DNA of 64,000 nt. Origin: DUTS01 sp050951605 (lineage in GTDB: Bacteria > Bacillota > Peptococcia > DRI-13 > DTU073). A program made the position numbers and the translations under genes. The stretch is taken from NCBI GenBank assembly GCA_050951605.1, contig JBMNJJ010000009.1:1-64000 (forward strand), given 5' to 3'. Positions 34,356 through 44,338 of the stretch are shown here, piece after piece (the stretch's first letter is position 1; every line of letters starts with the position of its first letter). The notes under the pieces are model-generated. The model ran no database searches. It had not been told where the DNA came from and saw only the letters and a program-made list of their open reading frames with translations.

Positions 34356-34595
34356 ATGGCAGAAAAAGAAATGAAGCTCGCTTCAACAAGAGCAGGAAGT
34401 ATAGTTGTTGTAAAAAAGTTTTGTGGAGGTATAGGCTTAAAAACAAGATTAAATGAAATGGGGGTAAACTGTGGTACAGAATTAAAGGTGATTCGTAATG
34501 ACAACTGGGGACCTGTATTGATTGCATTGTCTGGAAGTCGCTTGGCTCTTGGCCGCCAAATGACTGGTAAAATCATCGTCGAAAAAATTAATTAA
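34356..34595 (+). CDS. feoA: Ferrous iron transport protein A
   Basis: A 79-residue SH3-like FeoA protein (MKLASTRAGSIVVVKKF, GLKTRLNEMGVNCGTELKV, LIALSGSRLALGRQMTGKI). It lies 64 bp after the repressor gene and 43 bp before feoB. FeoA is thought to modulate the GTPase/transport activity of FeoB. Start ATG 34356 behind GAGGGGTGA. Confidence 0.93.
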   Translation: MAEKEMKLASTRAGSIVVVKKFCGGIGLKTRLNEMGVNCGTELKVIRNDNWGPVLIALSGSRLALGRQMTGKIIVEKIN

Positions 34596-34638
34596 AGTGA
34601 AGCGAAAGCGAAAATAACGTCTGGGGGAGAAAAAATAT

Positions 34639-36663
34639 ATGTCTACAGCAGTTAAAAATATAGCTTTAATCGGGAACCCCAATACAGGAAAAACTTGTTT
34701 GTTTAACTGTTTAACAGGTACTAAACAAAGGGTAGGAAATTGGCCGGGAGTGACGGTGGAAAAAAAGGAAGGGTCTCTTTTAAATCATCAGCAAATTAAT
34801 ATTGTTGATTTGCCGGGTATATATAGTTTAGGGGCTCATACGGAAGATGAATTGGTAGCTCGAAATTTTATTTTACTGGGAAAACCCGATTTAGCGATAA
34901 ATGTAGTTGATGCCACTAATCTGCAACGTAATCTTTATTTAACGCTTCAATTACTGGAGATGAACGTTCCGGTAGTGATGGCTTTAAATATGATGGATGA
35001 AGCTAAAAAAAATAATATTAAAATAAATATACAGAAACTTTCTTCATTGCTGGGAATACCGATTATACCGACTATTGCTAGAACAAAAAAAGGGATTAAG
35101 GAACTTGTTCAAACGTCTTTGCGTAAAGAAATAGTTTCCAATAATTTTACTATTGACTATGGTGCGACTATTGAAACAGAAATAGAAAAAATCGAAAAAG
35201 CTTTACGGTCTGCTGGAGTATCAGAAACATTATATCCTTTACGGCTGATTGCTCTTAAATTATTAGAGGGTGATAATAATATTCTTGATGCCCTGGATGT
35301 TTGTGAGGTAAATAGTAAAGGATGTGAGGCAGTTCTTGCTACTTGTTATCAAAGTAGGGGGAAATTGGAAAATTATTTTCAAGAAAATATAAATACTATT
35401 TTTATACAAAAAAGATATAAGTATATTGATTATATTTTGCAACAAACAGTAAGCTTTCCTGCTACCTCCAACACTTATACAGTTTCAGATAAAATTGATA
35501 AAATTGTGCTGAATAAATATATAGGCTTACCTCTCTTTTTTCTCATTATGTTGTTGGTTTTTAAGCTTACTTTTATTGTCAGTAAACCTTTTGAGGTCGG
35601 TTTGGAAATGATCTTTTCTCGATTGGGAAGTTTTTTAGGAACCATAATTACTAACAAATTTTTTGCTTCTTTTCTTGTCGAGGGTTTAATTGGAGGGATA
35701 GGAGCCATAATTATCTTTTTACCGATTATTCTTTGTATTTTCCTGGCGATTTCTCTTTTAGAGAATAGTGGCTATATGTCTAGGGGTGCTTACCTTATGG
35801 ATCGTTTTATGCGTAAGCTGGGACTGGAAGGAAAAGCTATTATTCCGTTGGTTGTAGGTTTTGGCTGTAACGTGCCGGCAATTTTGTCCACGCGAACTTT
35901 GCAAACTACGCGAGATAAAATGATCACGATTCTGATCATTCCTTTAATATCTTGTGGAGCGCGTTTACCTGTCTATGCTTTGTTCGTTGGAGCTTTTTTT
36001 CAGCAACATCAGGGGTTGGTTTTATTTTCTCTTTATCTTTTAGGTATCATTCTGGCCATTATTATGGCTAAAATTTTTAAACGTTTTCTTTTTCCCGGGG
36101 AAGCTACTCCTCTTTTGCTGGAGCTGCCACCGTATAGATTGCCGTCTTTAAAAGATACTTTGATTCAAATGGGGGAAAAAAGCAGTTCGTTTTTTAAAAA
36201 AGTGGGCACCATAATTTTATGTGCCGTGATTGTAGCTTGGGGACTTTCTAATTTTCCATGGGGAGTTGAATATGCCGGACCTGATAGTTTAATGGGGAAA
36301 ATAGGTGCTCTGATTGCTCCTATCTTTGAACCTCTGGGTTTTGGCACAAGAGAAGCGGCCTCTGCTCTTCTTTTAGGTATAGTGGCCAAAGAAGTAGTCG
36401 TTAGTACATTAGGGGTATTATATGGGACAGGGCAAGAAGGGCTAATTACGCTCATTAGTCAACAATGGACAGCCTTAAGTGCATACTCTTTTATGGTCAT
36501 GACCTTAATTTATATTCCTTGTGCCGGAGTTATTGGGGCAATCAAAGCTGAAACCGGTTCTTGGAAATGGACGATTTTTACTATTCTTTATACCTTTACT
36601 TTAGGTTGGTTGGTAGCTTTCCTCGTTTATCAAGGTGGACTAATGTTGGGTTTGGGTATGTGA
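34639..36663 (+). CDS. feoB: Ferrous iron transport protein B
   Basis: A 674-residue membrane GTPase. G1 GNPNTGKTC, G3 DLPGIYSLG and G4 NMMD occur within the first ~125 residues, then a helical spacer and two Gate-type membrane blocks (GFGCNVPAILSTRT, GVVAKEVVVS-like IVAKEVVVSTLG) with about ten hydrophobic helices. Full length. Imports Fe(II) under anoxic conditions. Third gene of the DtxR-feoA-feoB operon; start ATG 34639 follows GGGGGAG. Confidence 0.95.
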   Translation: MSTAVKNIALIGNPNTGKTCLFNCLTGTKQRVGNWPGVTVEKKEGSLLNHQQINIVDLPGIYSLGAHTEDELVARNFILLGKPDLAINVVDATNLQRNLYLTLQLLEMNVPVVMALNMMDEAKKNNIKINIQKLSSLLGIPIIPTIARTKKGIKELVQTSLRKEIVSNNFTIDYGATIETEIEKIEKALRSAGVSETLYPLRLIALKLLEGDNNILDALDVCEVNSKGCEAVLATCYQSRGKLENYFQENINTIFIQKRYKYIDYILQQTVSFPATSNTYTVSDKIDKIVLNKYIGLPLFFLIMLLVFKLTFIVSKPFEVGLEMIFSRLGSFLGTIITNKFFASFLVEGLIGGIGAIIIFLPIILCIFLAISLLENSGYMSRGAYLMDRFMRKLGLEGKAIIPLVVGFGCNVPAILSTRTLQTTRDKMITILIIPLISCGARLPVYALFVGAFFQQHQGLVLFSLYLLGIILAIIMAKIFKRFLFPGEATPLLLELPPYRLPSLKDTLIQMGEKSSSFFKKVGTIILCAVIVAWGLSNFPWGVEYAGPDSLMGKIGALIAPIFEPLGFGTREAASALLLGIVAKEVVVSTLGVLYGTGQEGLITLISQQWTALSAYSFMVMTLIYIPCAGVIGAIKAETGSWKWTIFTILYTFTLGWLVAFLVYQGGLMLGLGM

Positions 36664-36708
36664 AATAGAGATAATGAATTCATACTAATGATACTGGAGT
36701 GAAAAGAG

Positions 36709-37848
36709 ATGAGTAATTTTTTAGATCTTAAAAATACTAAGGTACGTGAACAGTATGGGAAAAAGAGCAGCCTGATAGGTATTTTTGTTAATGTCTTTCT
36801 TTTTATAATTAAGTTTGCTGTCGGTACATTGTTTCATAGTGTAGCTGTTGTTGCTGATGCAGTAAATAGTCTTGCCGATGCCGGTTCTTCAGTGATTTCG
36901 CTTATTAGCTTTAAATTATCAAGTAAGCCTGCGGATGAGAAGCATCCGTTTGGGCATGAAAGAATTGAATATATTGCCTCTTCTGTTGTGGCCGTTTTTA
37001 TTCTTTTGCTGGGAATAGAATTATTAAAAACATCTTTTAATAAGATTTTATACCCGGGAAAAATTGAATTTAGTTTTGTTGTGGTGGGTGTGTTGCTGTT
37101 TTCCATTGCCGCCAAGTTTTGGTTGTACGGTTTTAATATCAAATTAGCTAAGCGTATTGATTCTTCGATGTTGAGGGCTACTGCTGCTGACAGTCTCTCT
37201 GATGTACTAGCGACTTCATCTGTTTTGCTTGCGACGATTCTTAGTCCCTTGCTTGGTTTTCAGCTCGATGGCTATGTCGGTATAGTAGTCTCAGTTTTTA
37301 TTATGATGTCGGGCATAAACATACTAAAAGAAACATTGAATTCTTTATTGGGACAAGTGCCTTCAGGTGAGTTGGTCAAGCTTATTGATTCTTATGTGAA
37401 AAAATATGATGGTGTGCTGGGTACTCATGACCTTGTTATACACAATTATGGTCCGCGGCGTTATTTTGCTTCTGTTCATATCGAGGTTGATGCTAAGGAA
37501 GATATTTTAATCAGTCATGATTTAATTGATAATATTGAGCGCGATATTGCTCAAGATTTAGGTATTCATTTAGTTATTCATTTGGACCCGATTATCAAGG
37601 ATGATCCTTTTGTGAATGAATTACGAGAACTCACGGCAGAAATAGTTTCCAGTGTTGATAATTCTTTGTCTATGCATGATTTTAGAGTAGTGAAAGGTTT
37701 TACTCACAGCAATTTAATTTTTGATGTGGTTATTCCGCATCAATGTAAAAAGAGCGATAGTGAGGTCATTGAAGAAATTACACAAAAAATAAAAGAAAAA
37801 GATAAAAGGTTGTTTACGGTGATTACTATAGATCGCTCTTATATTTAA
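36709..37848 (+). CDS. Cation diffusion facilitator (FieF/MamM-like) metal efflux protein
   Basis: A 379-residue CDF transporter with about six membrane helices, the metal-site motifs VADAVNSLADAGSS and HPFGHERIEYIAS, a second D-x3-D site in RATAADSLSDVLATS, and a cytoplasmic C-terminal domain with histidines (YFASVHIEVDA). It exports Fe(II), Mn(II) or Zn(II) against protons. It lies 45 bp after feoB and may be co-transcribed, pairing uptake with efflux. The C-terminal domain is somewhat extended (~90 further residues). Confidence 0.9.
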   Translation: MSNFLDLKNTKVREQYGKKSSLIGIFVNVFLFIIKFAVGTLFHSVAVVADAVNSLADAGSSVISLISFKLSSKPADEKHPFGHERIEYIASSVVAVFILLLGIELLKTSFNKILYPGKIEFSFVVVGVLLFSIAAKFWLYGFNIKLAKRIDSSMLRATAADSLSDVLATSSVLLATILSPLLGFQLDGYVGIVVSVFIMMSGINILKETLNSLLGQVPSGELVKLIDSYVKKYDGVLGTHDLVIHNYGPRRYFASVHIEVDAKEDILISHDLIDNIERDIAQDLGIHLVIHLDPIIKDDPFVNELRELTAEIVSSVDNSLSMHDFRVVKGFTHSNLIFDVVIPHQCKKSDSEVIEEITQKIKEKDKRLFTVITIDRSYI

Positions 37849-37978
37849 ATTCTCAATTGCTCACATATATCTGTGGGAGGAGAGACAACAGTTTCTGTTT
37901 AAATTGGAAAAATCAGGGGACAATATGCTTGATTTTTTTGGCAAAGATAAGATACAATGCTTTTAAGGTGAAATAATA

Positions 37979-38887
37979 ATGAGAATAGAGGCGTTGAATA
38001 TGTCTGATTATGTTTTAACTTGTTGCTCTACAGCAGATATGCCATATGAGTACTTTGCTAAAAGGAATATTCCTTTTGTTTGTTTTCATTATAATATGGA
38101 TGGAGAAGAGTATTTAGATGACCTGGGGAAAACCATGTCTTTTGAGGAGTTTTATAGTAGAATTGCGGCGGGAGCGTTGCCTACTACTTCGCAGGTGAAC
38201 GTGGGGGAGTTTATTACCTTTTTTGAATCGTATCTAAAGGAGGGTAAGGATATCTTACACATTTCTCTTTCCACAGGGTTGTCAGGAGCCTACAATTCGG
38301 CTTGTATGGCGAGAGAGGAACTTTTAAAAAAATATCCCGGTCGTGAAATTTTGCTTGTAGATTCCTTAGGTGCATCATCGGGTTATGGTCTGCTTGTTGA
38401 TATGGCGGCAGATATGCGAGATAAAGGTGCTACTCTCGAAGATGTATCTACCTGGGTTGAAGAAAATAAGCTTAATGTACACCATTGGTTTTTTTCTACT
38501 GACCTGACACATTATAAACGTGGTGGTCGTATCTCGGCGACATCGGCGACTGTAGGAAATATATTGCATATATGTCCGTTAATGAATATGAGTTATGACG
38601 GAAAACTTATTCCTCGTACAAAGGTTCGTGGCAAAAAACATGTTATTGCAGAGATTGTGCGGATGATGGAAAAACATGCACAAAATGGCACTGCTTATTC
38701 GGGTAAATGCTTTATTTCTAATTCGGGTTGTTATGATGAAGCACGCCAGGTGGCAGATTTAGTTGAGGAAAAATTTCCTCAACTAAATGGCTCGGTAATG
38801 ATTAATAGTGTAGGTACTGTAATCGGTGCACATACCGGTCCCGGAACTGTTGCCCTTTTCTTTTTAGGCGATAAGCGTAAAGATTAA
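37979..38887 (+). CDS. DegV family fatty-acid-binding protein
   Basis: About 302 residues. DegV fold motifs: CCSTADMPYEYF at the start, PTTSQVNVGEFITFF, HISLSTGLSGAYNSA, VDSLGASSGYGLLV, and a C-terminal GTVIGAHTGPGTVALFF. Such proteins bind a fatty acid for FakA-dependent phosphorylation; no fakA is near. Start ATG 37979 (AAGGTG upstream), with the ATG at 38000 as an alternative. Confidence 0.9.
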   Translation: MRIEALNMSDYVLTCCSTADMPYEYFAKRNIPFVCFHYNMDGEEYLDDLGKTMSFEEFYSRIAAGALPTTSQVNVGEFITFFESYLKEGKDILHISLSTGLSGAYNSACMAREELLKKYPGREILLVDSLGASSGYGLLVDMAADMRDKGATLEDVSTWVEENKLNVHHWFFSTDLTHYKRGGRISATSATVGNILHICPLMNMSYDGKLIPRTKVRGKKHVIAEIVRMMEKHAQNGTAYSGKCFISNSGCYDEARQVADLVEEKFPQLNGSVMINSVGTVIGAHTGPGTVALFFLGDKRKD

Positions 38888-38927
38888 CCACTGATACAAA
38901 TTTGCTGAAATAATTTGGGGGGAGGTT

Positions 38928-39263
38928 ATGACTTTGGCTACTTTTGAGGACTTTCTAAAATTAGAGATTAGAGTGGGGGAAATTGTGCGGGCCGAGAATT
39001 TTGCAGAGGCGAAAAAACCAGCTTATAAGTTGTGGGTTGATTTTGGTGAAAAAATTGGCATTAAACAAACTAGTGCTCAAATTACGGAATGCTACAAGGC
39101 AGAAGAACTTATCGGAAAACAGGTATTGGGGGTAGTCAATTTTCCCGCGAAACAAATTGCGAGTTTCAGATCAGAAGTGTTGATATTAGGAGTTTATGCA
39201 GAACAAGGCGTTGTTTTAATTCAACCGGAACAGCCGGTAAAAAAGGGAGATCGGTTAGGATAA
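38928..39263 (+). CDS. csaA: CsaA-like tRNA-binding domain protein
   Basis: A 111-residue OB-fold protein: FLKLEIRVGEIVRAENF, KIGIKQTSAQITECY, LIGKQVLGVVNFPAKQI, RSEVLILGVY. CsaA has been described as a secretion-related chaperone and tRNA-binding protein. Start ATG 38928 after GGGGGGAGG. It lies 14 bp before the yjbQ-like gene. Confidence 0.92.
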   Translation: MTLATFEDFLKLEIRVGEIVRAENFAEAKKPAYKLWVDFGEKIGIKQTSAQITECYKAEELIGKQVLGVVNFPAKQIASFRSEVLILGVYAEQGVVLIQPEQPVKKGDRLG

Positions 39264-39277
39264 GGTGGGATGTTGTT

Positions 39278-39669
39278 ATGGAATATAGGGTTAGAACAAC
39301 TAAAGTGCAGGAGTTTATTGAGATTACAAGTTTTATTCAGGAAGAGGTGAAAAAAGAGCGGGGCTAAGGAGGGAATAGTCGTGGTCTTTGTTCCTCATAC
39401 AACAGCAGGTGTTACAATTAATGAAAATGCCGACCCTGATGTGGCTTTTGATATTTTATCCGGATTGAATAAGGCTCTTCCCGGAAAGTAATAGTTATCG
39501 TCATCTGGAAGGCAATTCACCTGCCCATATTAAAGCTTCTCTATTTGGTTCATCGTGTACAATCATCATTGAACAGGGGCAATTAAAACTTGGCACATGG
39601 CAGGGAGTCTATTTTTGTGAGTTTGATGGACCGAGAGAGAGAAAGGTTTATGTGAAAGTCATTTGCTAA
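39278..39669 (+). pseudogene. YjbQ family protein (UPF0047), two frameshifts
   Basis: Three frames join into one YjbQ/secondary thiamine-phosphate-synthase-like protein. YRVRTTKVQEFIEITSFIQ is read from ATG 39278. After a +1 shift near 39357 come VVFVPHTTAGVTINENADPDV and LSGLNKALPGK. After a second +1 shift near 39492 come NSYRHLEGNSPAHIKASLFG, IIIEQGQLKLGTWQGVYF and CEFDGPRERKVYVKV, to the stop at 39669. Both breaks need one skipped base and all conserved motifs remain, so sequence error or very recent loss is likely. Confidence 0.82.
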
Positions 39670-40063
39670 TAAGCAGACAATTATTGCTATCAAGAGGTGA
39701 TGGTATGATGAACATTGCTGTCCGGGAGGTATTAGAGGGGCAGCGAATATAAACGGTATGTTGTAATTCTTTTTTCATGCTCGTGTAGATACACGTCAGG
39801 ATTATAGCTGGTAATATTGATAAGAAAGAAAGTAATATGGAAAAAGGTTATTGAAAGGTTAAAGATTTTAATAACCTTTTCTATTGCTTTTTAACTAAAA
39901 ATATGTTTTGAGTTGTTTTAAATTTTGATTTATTGGGGTGTGTTTTAGGAAAAATCTCTAGTACGGCAGGAAAAGACAGAATAATGTTGTATTAAAACTA
40001 TACCTTACATATTAGCTAATTAGGAAAAGAAAGTTTGCTTTTTTGCAGGTTCGGGGGGATTAT
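39670..40063. other. Gene-free spacer containing a dispersed hairpin element
   Basis: No gene supported; a 15-codon ORF at about 39707 has a ribosome site but no recognisable content. At 39817-39885 a member of the window's hairpin family occurs: TTGATAAGAAAG start and stem AAAAGGTTATT/AATAACCTTTT (39842-39852 with 39870-39880). A GGGGGGAT ribosome site precedes the next gene. Confidence 0.6.
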
Positions 40064-41987
40064 ATGGCTGAAGAAAGTATCTATAAATATATAAACAAAA
40101 TGTTAGCTGAAAATCCGGAATTGCCCTATGTTTTTCAGGATCCATCTGCGGGATGGCGAGATGTTAGCTATGTGTTATGGGAGGACGACTCTGCCCTTTC
40201 TCCTTAAAGAAAAACTGGCGACGGAATTGATGGAACAGATCGTAATTTGCACTAAAAGGCAAAGAAACACCGAAAAACTTCGTCGCATGCTTGTGAAAAA
40301 GCCAATTTTCTTGTACCTAACAAAGTTAAATAGCCGTATGAAGCTTTATTTAGCGGAAAAGTTAATTGCTGAAAAACAACTGTATTCTTTGGGCATAAAA
40401 CTGGCAACACAAAGTAGGATAGGGGAAGAAGTAAAACTAGGCATGCTCATGCTTGGTTTTTTCGAAAATGATATAGTGAGGCAAATCATGAAAACACTAG
40501 GTTCCCATAGTGAATTAACTCTTTATGCAGTGGAGGCCTCTAAAAATTTTAGAAATCAAAACGCGTTCCTTTTTGAATTATTACAAAATACACGCGGTTT
40601 TGGGAAATTGATTGCTCTGACCTTGTTTGAACCGGTTAAGCCGGAACAAAAAAAGTGGCTATTTGAGTATGGAGCAATTAATGACGTAGTTCCTAATCTG
40701 TCCGCGATTATGTGTCTTGAAAAAACAGACATGGCAGCATTTTATCAGAATTTAACGTTGACTAAAGAGACTTTTCCCCAGTTGTCTTATTTACTGGCAT
40801 ACGCTTTAGAGTATAATGTTATAAAAAGATTTGAGCAGAGCTTAGTTCTTGTGGAAAAATATTTGCAAGATTTTTCTACATATGCGAAGTCGTTTCTTGA
40901 TTTGGCGGGAGTGGTAATGATTAGTAAGAGATTGGCTTCTTATGAGCAGGGAGATATTGAAGGGGGAAATGGTTGGTCGTATAATAAGCAAAAGCACTTT
41001 AGCAATCTTTGTCAGGAAATAATCAAACAGCCTAAATGGGGGAACATTGCCTTACTGGAATTAAGTAGGCCACAAGAGCAAACAAGTCTTATTGTCTCAA
41101 CATTAGTAGAATTAAAAATGGCACCCTCTTTTGGGGAGTTTATTCCTTTATTGCAAAGGGATTTGTTTGACTTGAACCTTTTAGAATATTTTCTCGTTGT
41201 ACATCCACAGGCTTATTTAAGAGATGTTTTTATGTATCTGTATCATGTCTTGCCGGAGGCAGTTTTAAGTGAAGAGCCACAGGAAATAGTGGAAGATGAG
41301 GTAGAAGGTAAATACAAACCTGATATTTGGCTTGTTTTTTTACTTAAAGCCTTACGCCGAGCCAAGAAGAATGAAGAGGATTTGTTTATTTGTTGTTTAA
41401 CGGCTCGTTTCCCGGATGTGCGCAGAGAGGCCATCCAGGCTTTACGTGTGTTTAAAACGGAATGGAGTGCTGAGGTTATTCCGGCCTTGGAGCAGGCTTA
41501 TGAAAAAGAACCGGTAAAAGGTATCAGGAAGCGATTGCTGCGTTTAATGGGTAGAAAAAACAAGGGGAGGGAGAAGGAACAACGCTATTTAGATATTTCC
41601 GAAAATAAGGTTGTTCCATCTCCATTTGATATTTGTATCCTTAAGACAAAGATAGCGGGCACTTTTTTCCGTGACTTGTTGGTCGTAGAAGGTCAAGTCG
41701 AGGTAGGTGATATTCTCTATCTTGTGCGTGAACCGGAAAACAAGTATGACTCCAAGGCGATAATAGTAACAACTGAGGATGGTTATGTCATAGGGTATGT
41801 ACCTAAAGTTGATAATAAAATGCCGGCCTCACTGCTGGATGATGGTGAAAAGTTATATGCAGTTTTACTTAGCGATAATTTAGAGCAGGGGAAACCGGAG
41901 ATTAAAATTATGTTAAGTAAAAAGCCTCAACAGGTAGGGAAAATTATCCAATTTCCTTTCTTAGATGATAATGTGCGCTATAAATAA
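40064..41987 (+). CDS. HIRAN-domain protein with long helical region, frameshifted near its N-terminus
   Basis: About 640 residues. The best start is ATG 40064 after GGGGGG (M-A-E-E-S-I-Y-K-Y-I-N-K-M). That frame stops at about 40207 while the +1 frame, read from 40128, continues intact to 41987; skipping one base between 40128 and 40200 joins them. The body is helical and leucine-rich; RFPDVRREAIQALRVFKTE near residue 460 looks like a HEAT-type repeat. The last ~90 residues are a HIRAN domain (KIAGTFFRDL, REPENKYDSKAIIV, GYVIGYVPK). HIRAN domains bind DNA ends or single strands. No enzyme domain is visible. Confidence 0.72.
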
Positions 41988-41998
41988 AAGTTTTTTAC

Positions 41999-42042
41999 TG
42001 GGTATCGGGGAGGTTTATAGCTTAAAAAACACTTATTAAAAA
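41999..42042 (+). repeat. Fragment matching the end of the ogt pseudogene
   Basis: GGGTATCGGGGAGG … AGCTTAAAAAACACTTATTA repeats 44038-44075 with few changes. It lies just after the HIRAN gene, about 2 kb from the parent sequence. The rest of 42043-42187 shows no feature beyond a ribosome site. Confidence 0.65.
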
Positions 42043-42187
42043 ATAAAACGATTATAGAAAAGGAATATGCCGGAAAATATTGTGATCTAGATGTGTTCAC
42101 TATAAAGCTCCATTACCTTACTTAGGGGAAACAATCCTGGCAGTAAGGAGATTAATTTAAAGCTAAAAGAGAAAGGATGTTGTAATT

Positions 42188-43615
42188 ATGACCAATAAGT
42201 TAATTAAAAAAAGGGCATTCTGGCTTGTATTTATTTTGATTTTGCTTATTCTGGGAACAATGCTATATTTCAAAAAACAATCTCCTCCTAGCGAAAACGG
42301 TTTGCCTGCTCAAAAGAGTGTTGTAGATGGACAAGTTAAGCAAAATAAAAATGAGAGCAATCTGGGAGAGACGGAAGAAAATAATTCTGAGCAAGGAATA
42401 GTCCGCAAAAATCCATTTGATGCTTCCGAAATTAATATTATGGATAAGGTTTGTGGTTTAACTTTAATTGATAAGAAAATAAGTAAGAGAAACGAAGTAT
42501 ATCAACTTGATTTCACTGGTGAAGTAAAAGTTAGCGGAACTTATGAACATTGGGGAGAAGCAGGACTTATGACGCCATGTATTTCCTTTTATCCCGATAA
42601 TGATTCCGTAAACTTACTGCCTAAGGTTAATGATGATGATAGAATAGTTTGGTTTAATCTAAATGATTATAATAAGATTAAAGGGGGTTTTAGTGAAGCA
42701 AAAAGTTCCGGTAAGGCAACAATCGTTATTGATAACTATATTATTAATTTGAGAGAAGGGGCAACTAGTAATACTGCTGATTTAATTAAAATATTAGGGA
42801 TCGAAGCTAATTCTGTTGAAGCTACTATAGCGGAAAGGTTAAAAAAACATGCTAAGGAAAATGTGGTAAAGGTATTTTACGATGACTTTGATGGTGATGG
42901 TGTTAAAGAGGCTTTTGTTTTAACCGGAGAATTGACAAACAAGCAAGATGAGTGTAGCTGGAGTGAGGGTAAAGTATGGTTTGTCGGTCAATTTTATGAA
43001 ATGGTACAAGATGGATTATTCACGCATTTTTCTTTTGAACCAAGTATAATAACGCTTGACGATATAAAATTACTACATGTGCCTAAAGAATATGCTACAG
43101 GTTGTCATTCATTTTTGTTTGGTGTTGTAAAAGAAGAGCCCTATACATATTTTGATTATGAAAAGGGTTATATATACGAGGAAAATGGCAGCTTGTTATT
43201 AAATAATGATGCTTATGATGCTTATTATGAAGCTGATACGGGAATGTTTGTGGGACACACATATAAAGACTATTATTTGTATTGCGAAAAAGATGATGAT
43301 AATTTTAAGGGATTTCGTGAATACGGAGCTGTGGAAATTTCGCTGGAACAGTTTCTCAAATTTAAAGGGGCTCAAGATATGCTTGAGCAAATAAAGGCTA
43401 TTAATAACAATGCGGAAATTACTAATATTTTATATCGTGAAAACGAGGTAATTAATCTAAATTACATTATCCGGGATGATTTAGGGTATGCACAAAAAAA
43501 CGCAACTGTAAATTATAATGATAAAGAAGTTTATAATTTTATAGCCGGTGATGGGAAATATGAAAAGGCAATTATTCCCGAGATTGCATCATATCCTATT
43601 TTTAAGGAGCCATGA
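42188..43615 (+). CDS. Unrecognised membrane-anchored extracytoplasmic protein
   Basis: A 475-residue protein with one N-terminal membrane anchor (residues ~9-28, FWLVFILILLILGTMLYF), a charged Q/N/E linker to ~75, and an external region I cannot assign to a family. A calcium-loop-like DDFDGDGVKEAFVL occurs around residue 235, resembling EF-hand/FG-GAP-type loops. The C-terminal part is rich in Y, D and N. Start ATG 42188 behind AAAGGATG. It is bracketed by fragments of ogt (41999-42042) and ung (43612-43716), which suggests insertion with local duplication. Confidence 0.7.
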   Translation: MTNKLIKKRAFWLVFILILLILGTMLYFKKQSPPSENGLPAQKSVVDGQVKQNKNESNLGETEENNSEQGIVRKNPFDASEINIMDKVCGLTLIDKKISKRNEVYQLDFTGEVKVSGTYEHWGEAGLMTPCISFYPDNDSVNLLPKVNDDDRIVWFNLNDYNKIKGGFSEAKSSGKATIVIDNYIINLREGATSNTADLIKILGIEANSVEATIAERLKKHAKENVVKVFYDDFDGDGVKEAFVLTGELTNKQDECSWSEGKVWFVGQFYEMVQDGLFTHFSFEPSIITLDDIKLLHVPKEYATGCHSFLFGVVKEEPYTYFDYEKGYIYEENGSLLLNNDAYDAYYEADTGMFVGHTYKDYYLYCEKDDDNFKGFREYGAVEISLEQFLKFKGAQDMLEQIKAINNNAEITNILYRENEVINLNYIIRDDLGYAQKNATVNYNDKEVYNFIAGDGKYEKAIIPEIASYPIFKEP

Positions 43616-43716
43616 CAAAGATGGTTGAATTTGATAATGACTGGGATGAACTGTTGCCAGATGAATTCAAGAAAGAATATTATTTGAAATTAAGGTAGTT
43701 TTTGATTAAAGAAAAT
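43612..43716 (+). pseudogene. Duplicate fragment of the ung 5' end
   Basis: ATG 43612 starts 28 codons nearly identical to the ung start at 44891-44975 (FDNDWDELLPDEFKKEYYL), then a stop replaces the Gln codon (TAG for CAG); similarity continues briefly (TTTTTGATTAAAGAA). It overlaps the stop of the preceding gene. Confidence 0.85.
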
Positions 43717-43740
43717 ACTAAAGTTGGAGGTAGCAGTATA

Positions 43741-44104
43741 TGCGGCTTTTATTTTCAAGGGGAGCCGTTACCACAGCTAGAAGCGGCTCATCAGTTTAAT
43801 AGGTACCTGTGAGGCGAACTGCAAGTTTTTTAGCACCTATGGGGACACCTTTTAGGCAAGAGGTTTGGAAGACATTGCGTAAAATTCCTTATAGTAAAAC
43901 GGCTACATATAAGCAGATCGCTGAAAAAATAGGGCGACCGAAGGCAGCGCGTGTAGTCGGTCTAGCCTGTAGGCAGAATCCCAATCCGTTTTTTATTCCT
44001 TGTCATCGTGTGGTGGGCCGTAATGGTGATCCTACCGGGTATCGGGGAGGCTAGAGCTTAAAAAACACTTATTATTGTTGGAAGAGAGGCAAGGAATTTG
44101 TTGA
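43741..44104 (+). pseudogene. ogt: Methylated-DNA-protein cysteine methyltransferase, degraded
   Basis: Readable parts: YFQGEPLPQLEAAHQFNRYL, a stop, GELQVF, then after a shift LAPMGTPFRQEVWKTLRKIP, ATYKQIAEKIGRPKAARVVG and the active site NPFFIPCHRVVG (Cys in PCHR). A last shift at GGAGGCTAG leads to LELKKHLLLLEERQGIC and the stop at 44104. The N-terminal domain is missing, and there are at least two indels plus one in-frame stop. Unlike other broken genes here, the mixed damage suggests a real pseudogene. Confidence 0.82.
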
Positions 44105-44338
44105 TTCAATGCACGAAAGCCTTGCTGGATAAAAGAAATGAAAATTGAGTCCGGAAAAGATAAACAATCGACTTAGGCATTCTTTAAGTTGGTATAGTTA
44201 TAATATATAATCAAATGGTAAAGATGGTTATAGTACGGTTTATTGCCGAAAGGGTAATGGAATCACATAAAGAAATCCTACGTCTTTTGCAGATACTGTT
44301 TCCTGGCTAGAAAATGAAGAAAGGGGCAATTTACGTAA
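44105..44338 (+). other. Spacer with tail of a lost gene before yfcE
   Basis: No complete gene. From about 44271 one frame reads NPTSFADTVSWLENEERGN and stops at 44342 in a 4-base ATGA overlap with yfcE, as expected for the end of a former upstream operon partner. A TATAAT-like box lies near 44195-44205. Confidence 0.4.

Noticed and set aside
39707..39751. 15-codon ORF with a good ribosome site after the yjbQ-like gene
   Set aside because: Too short and unrecognisable; could be the start of a lost gene.
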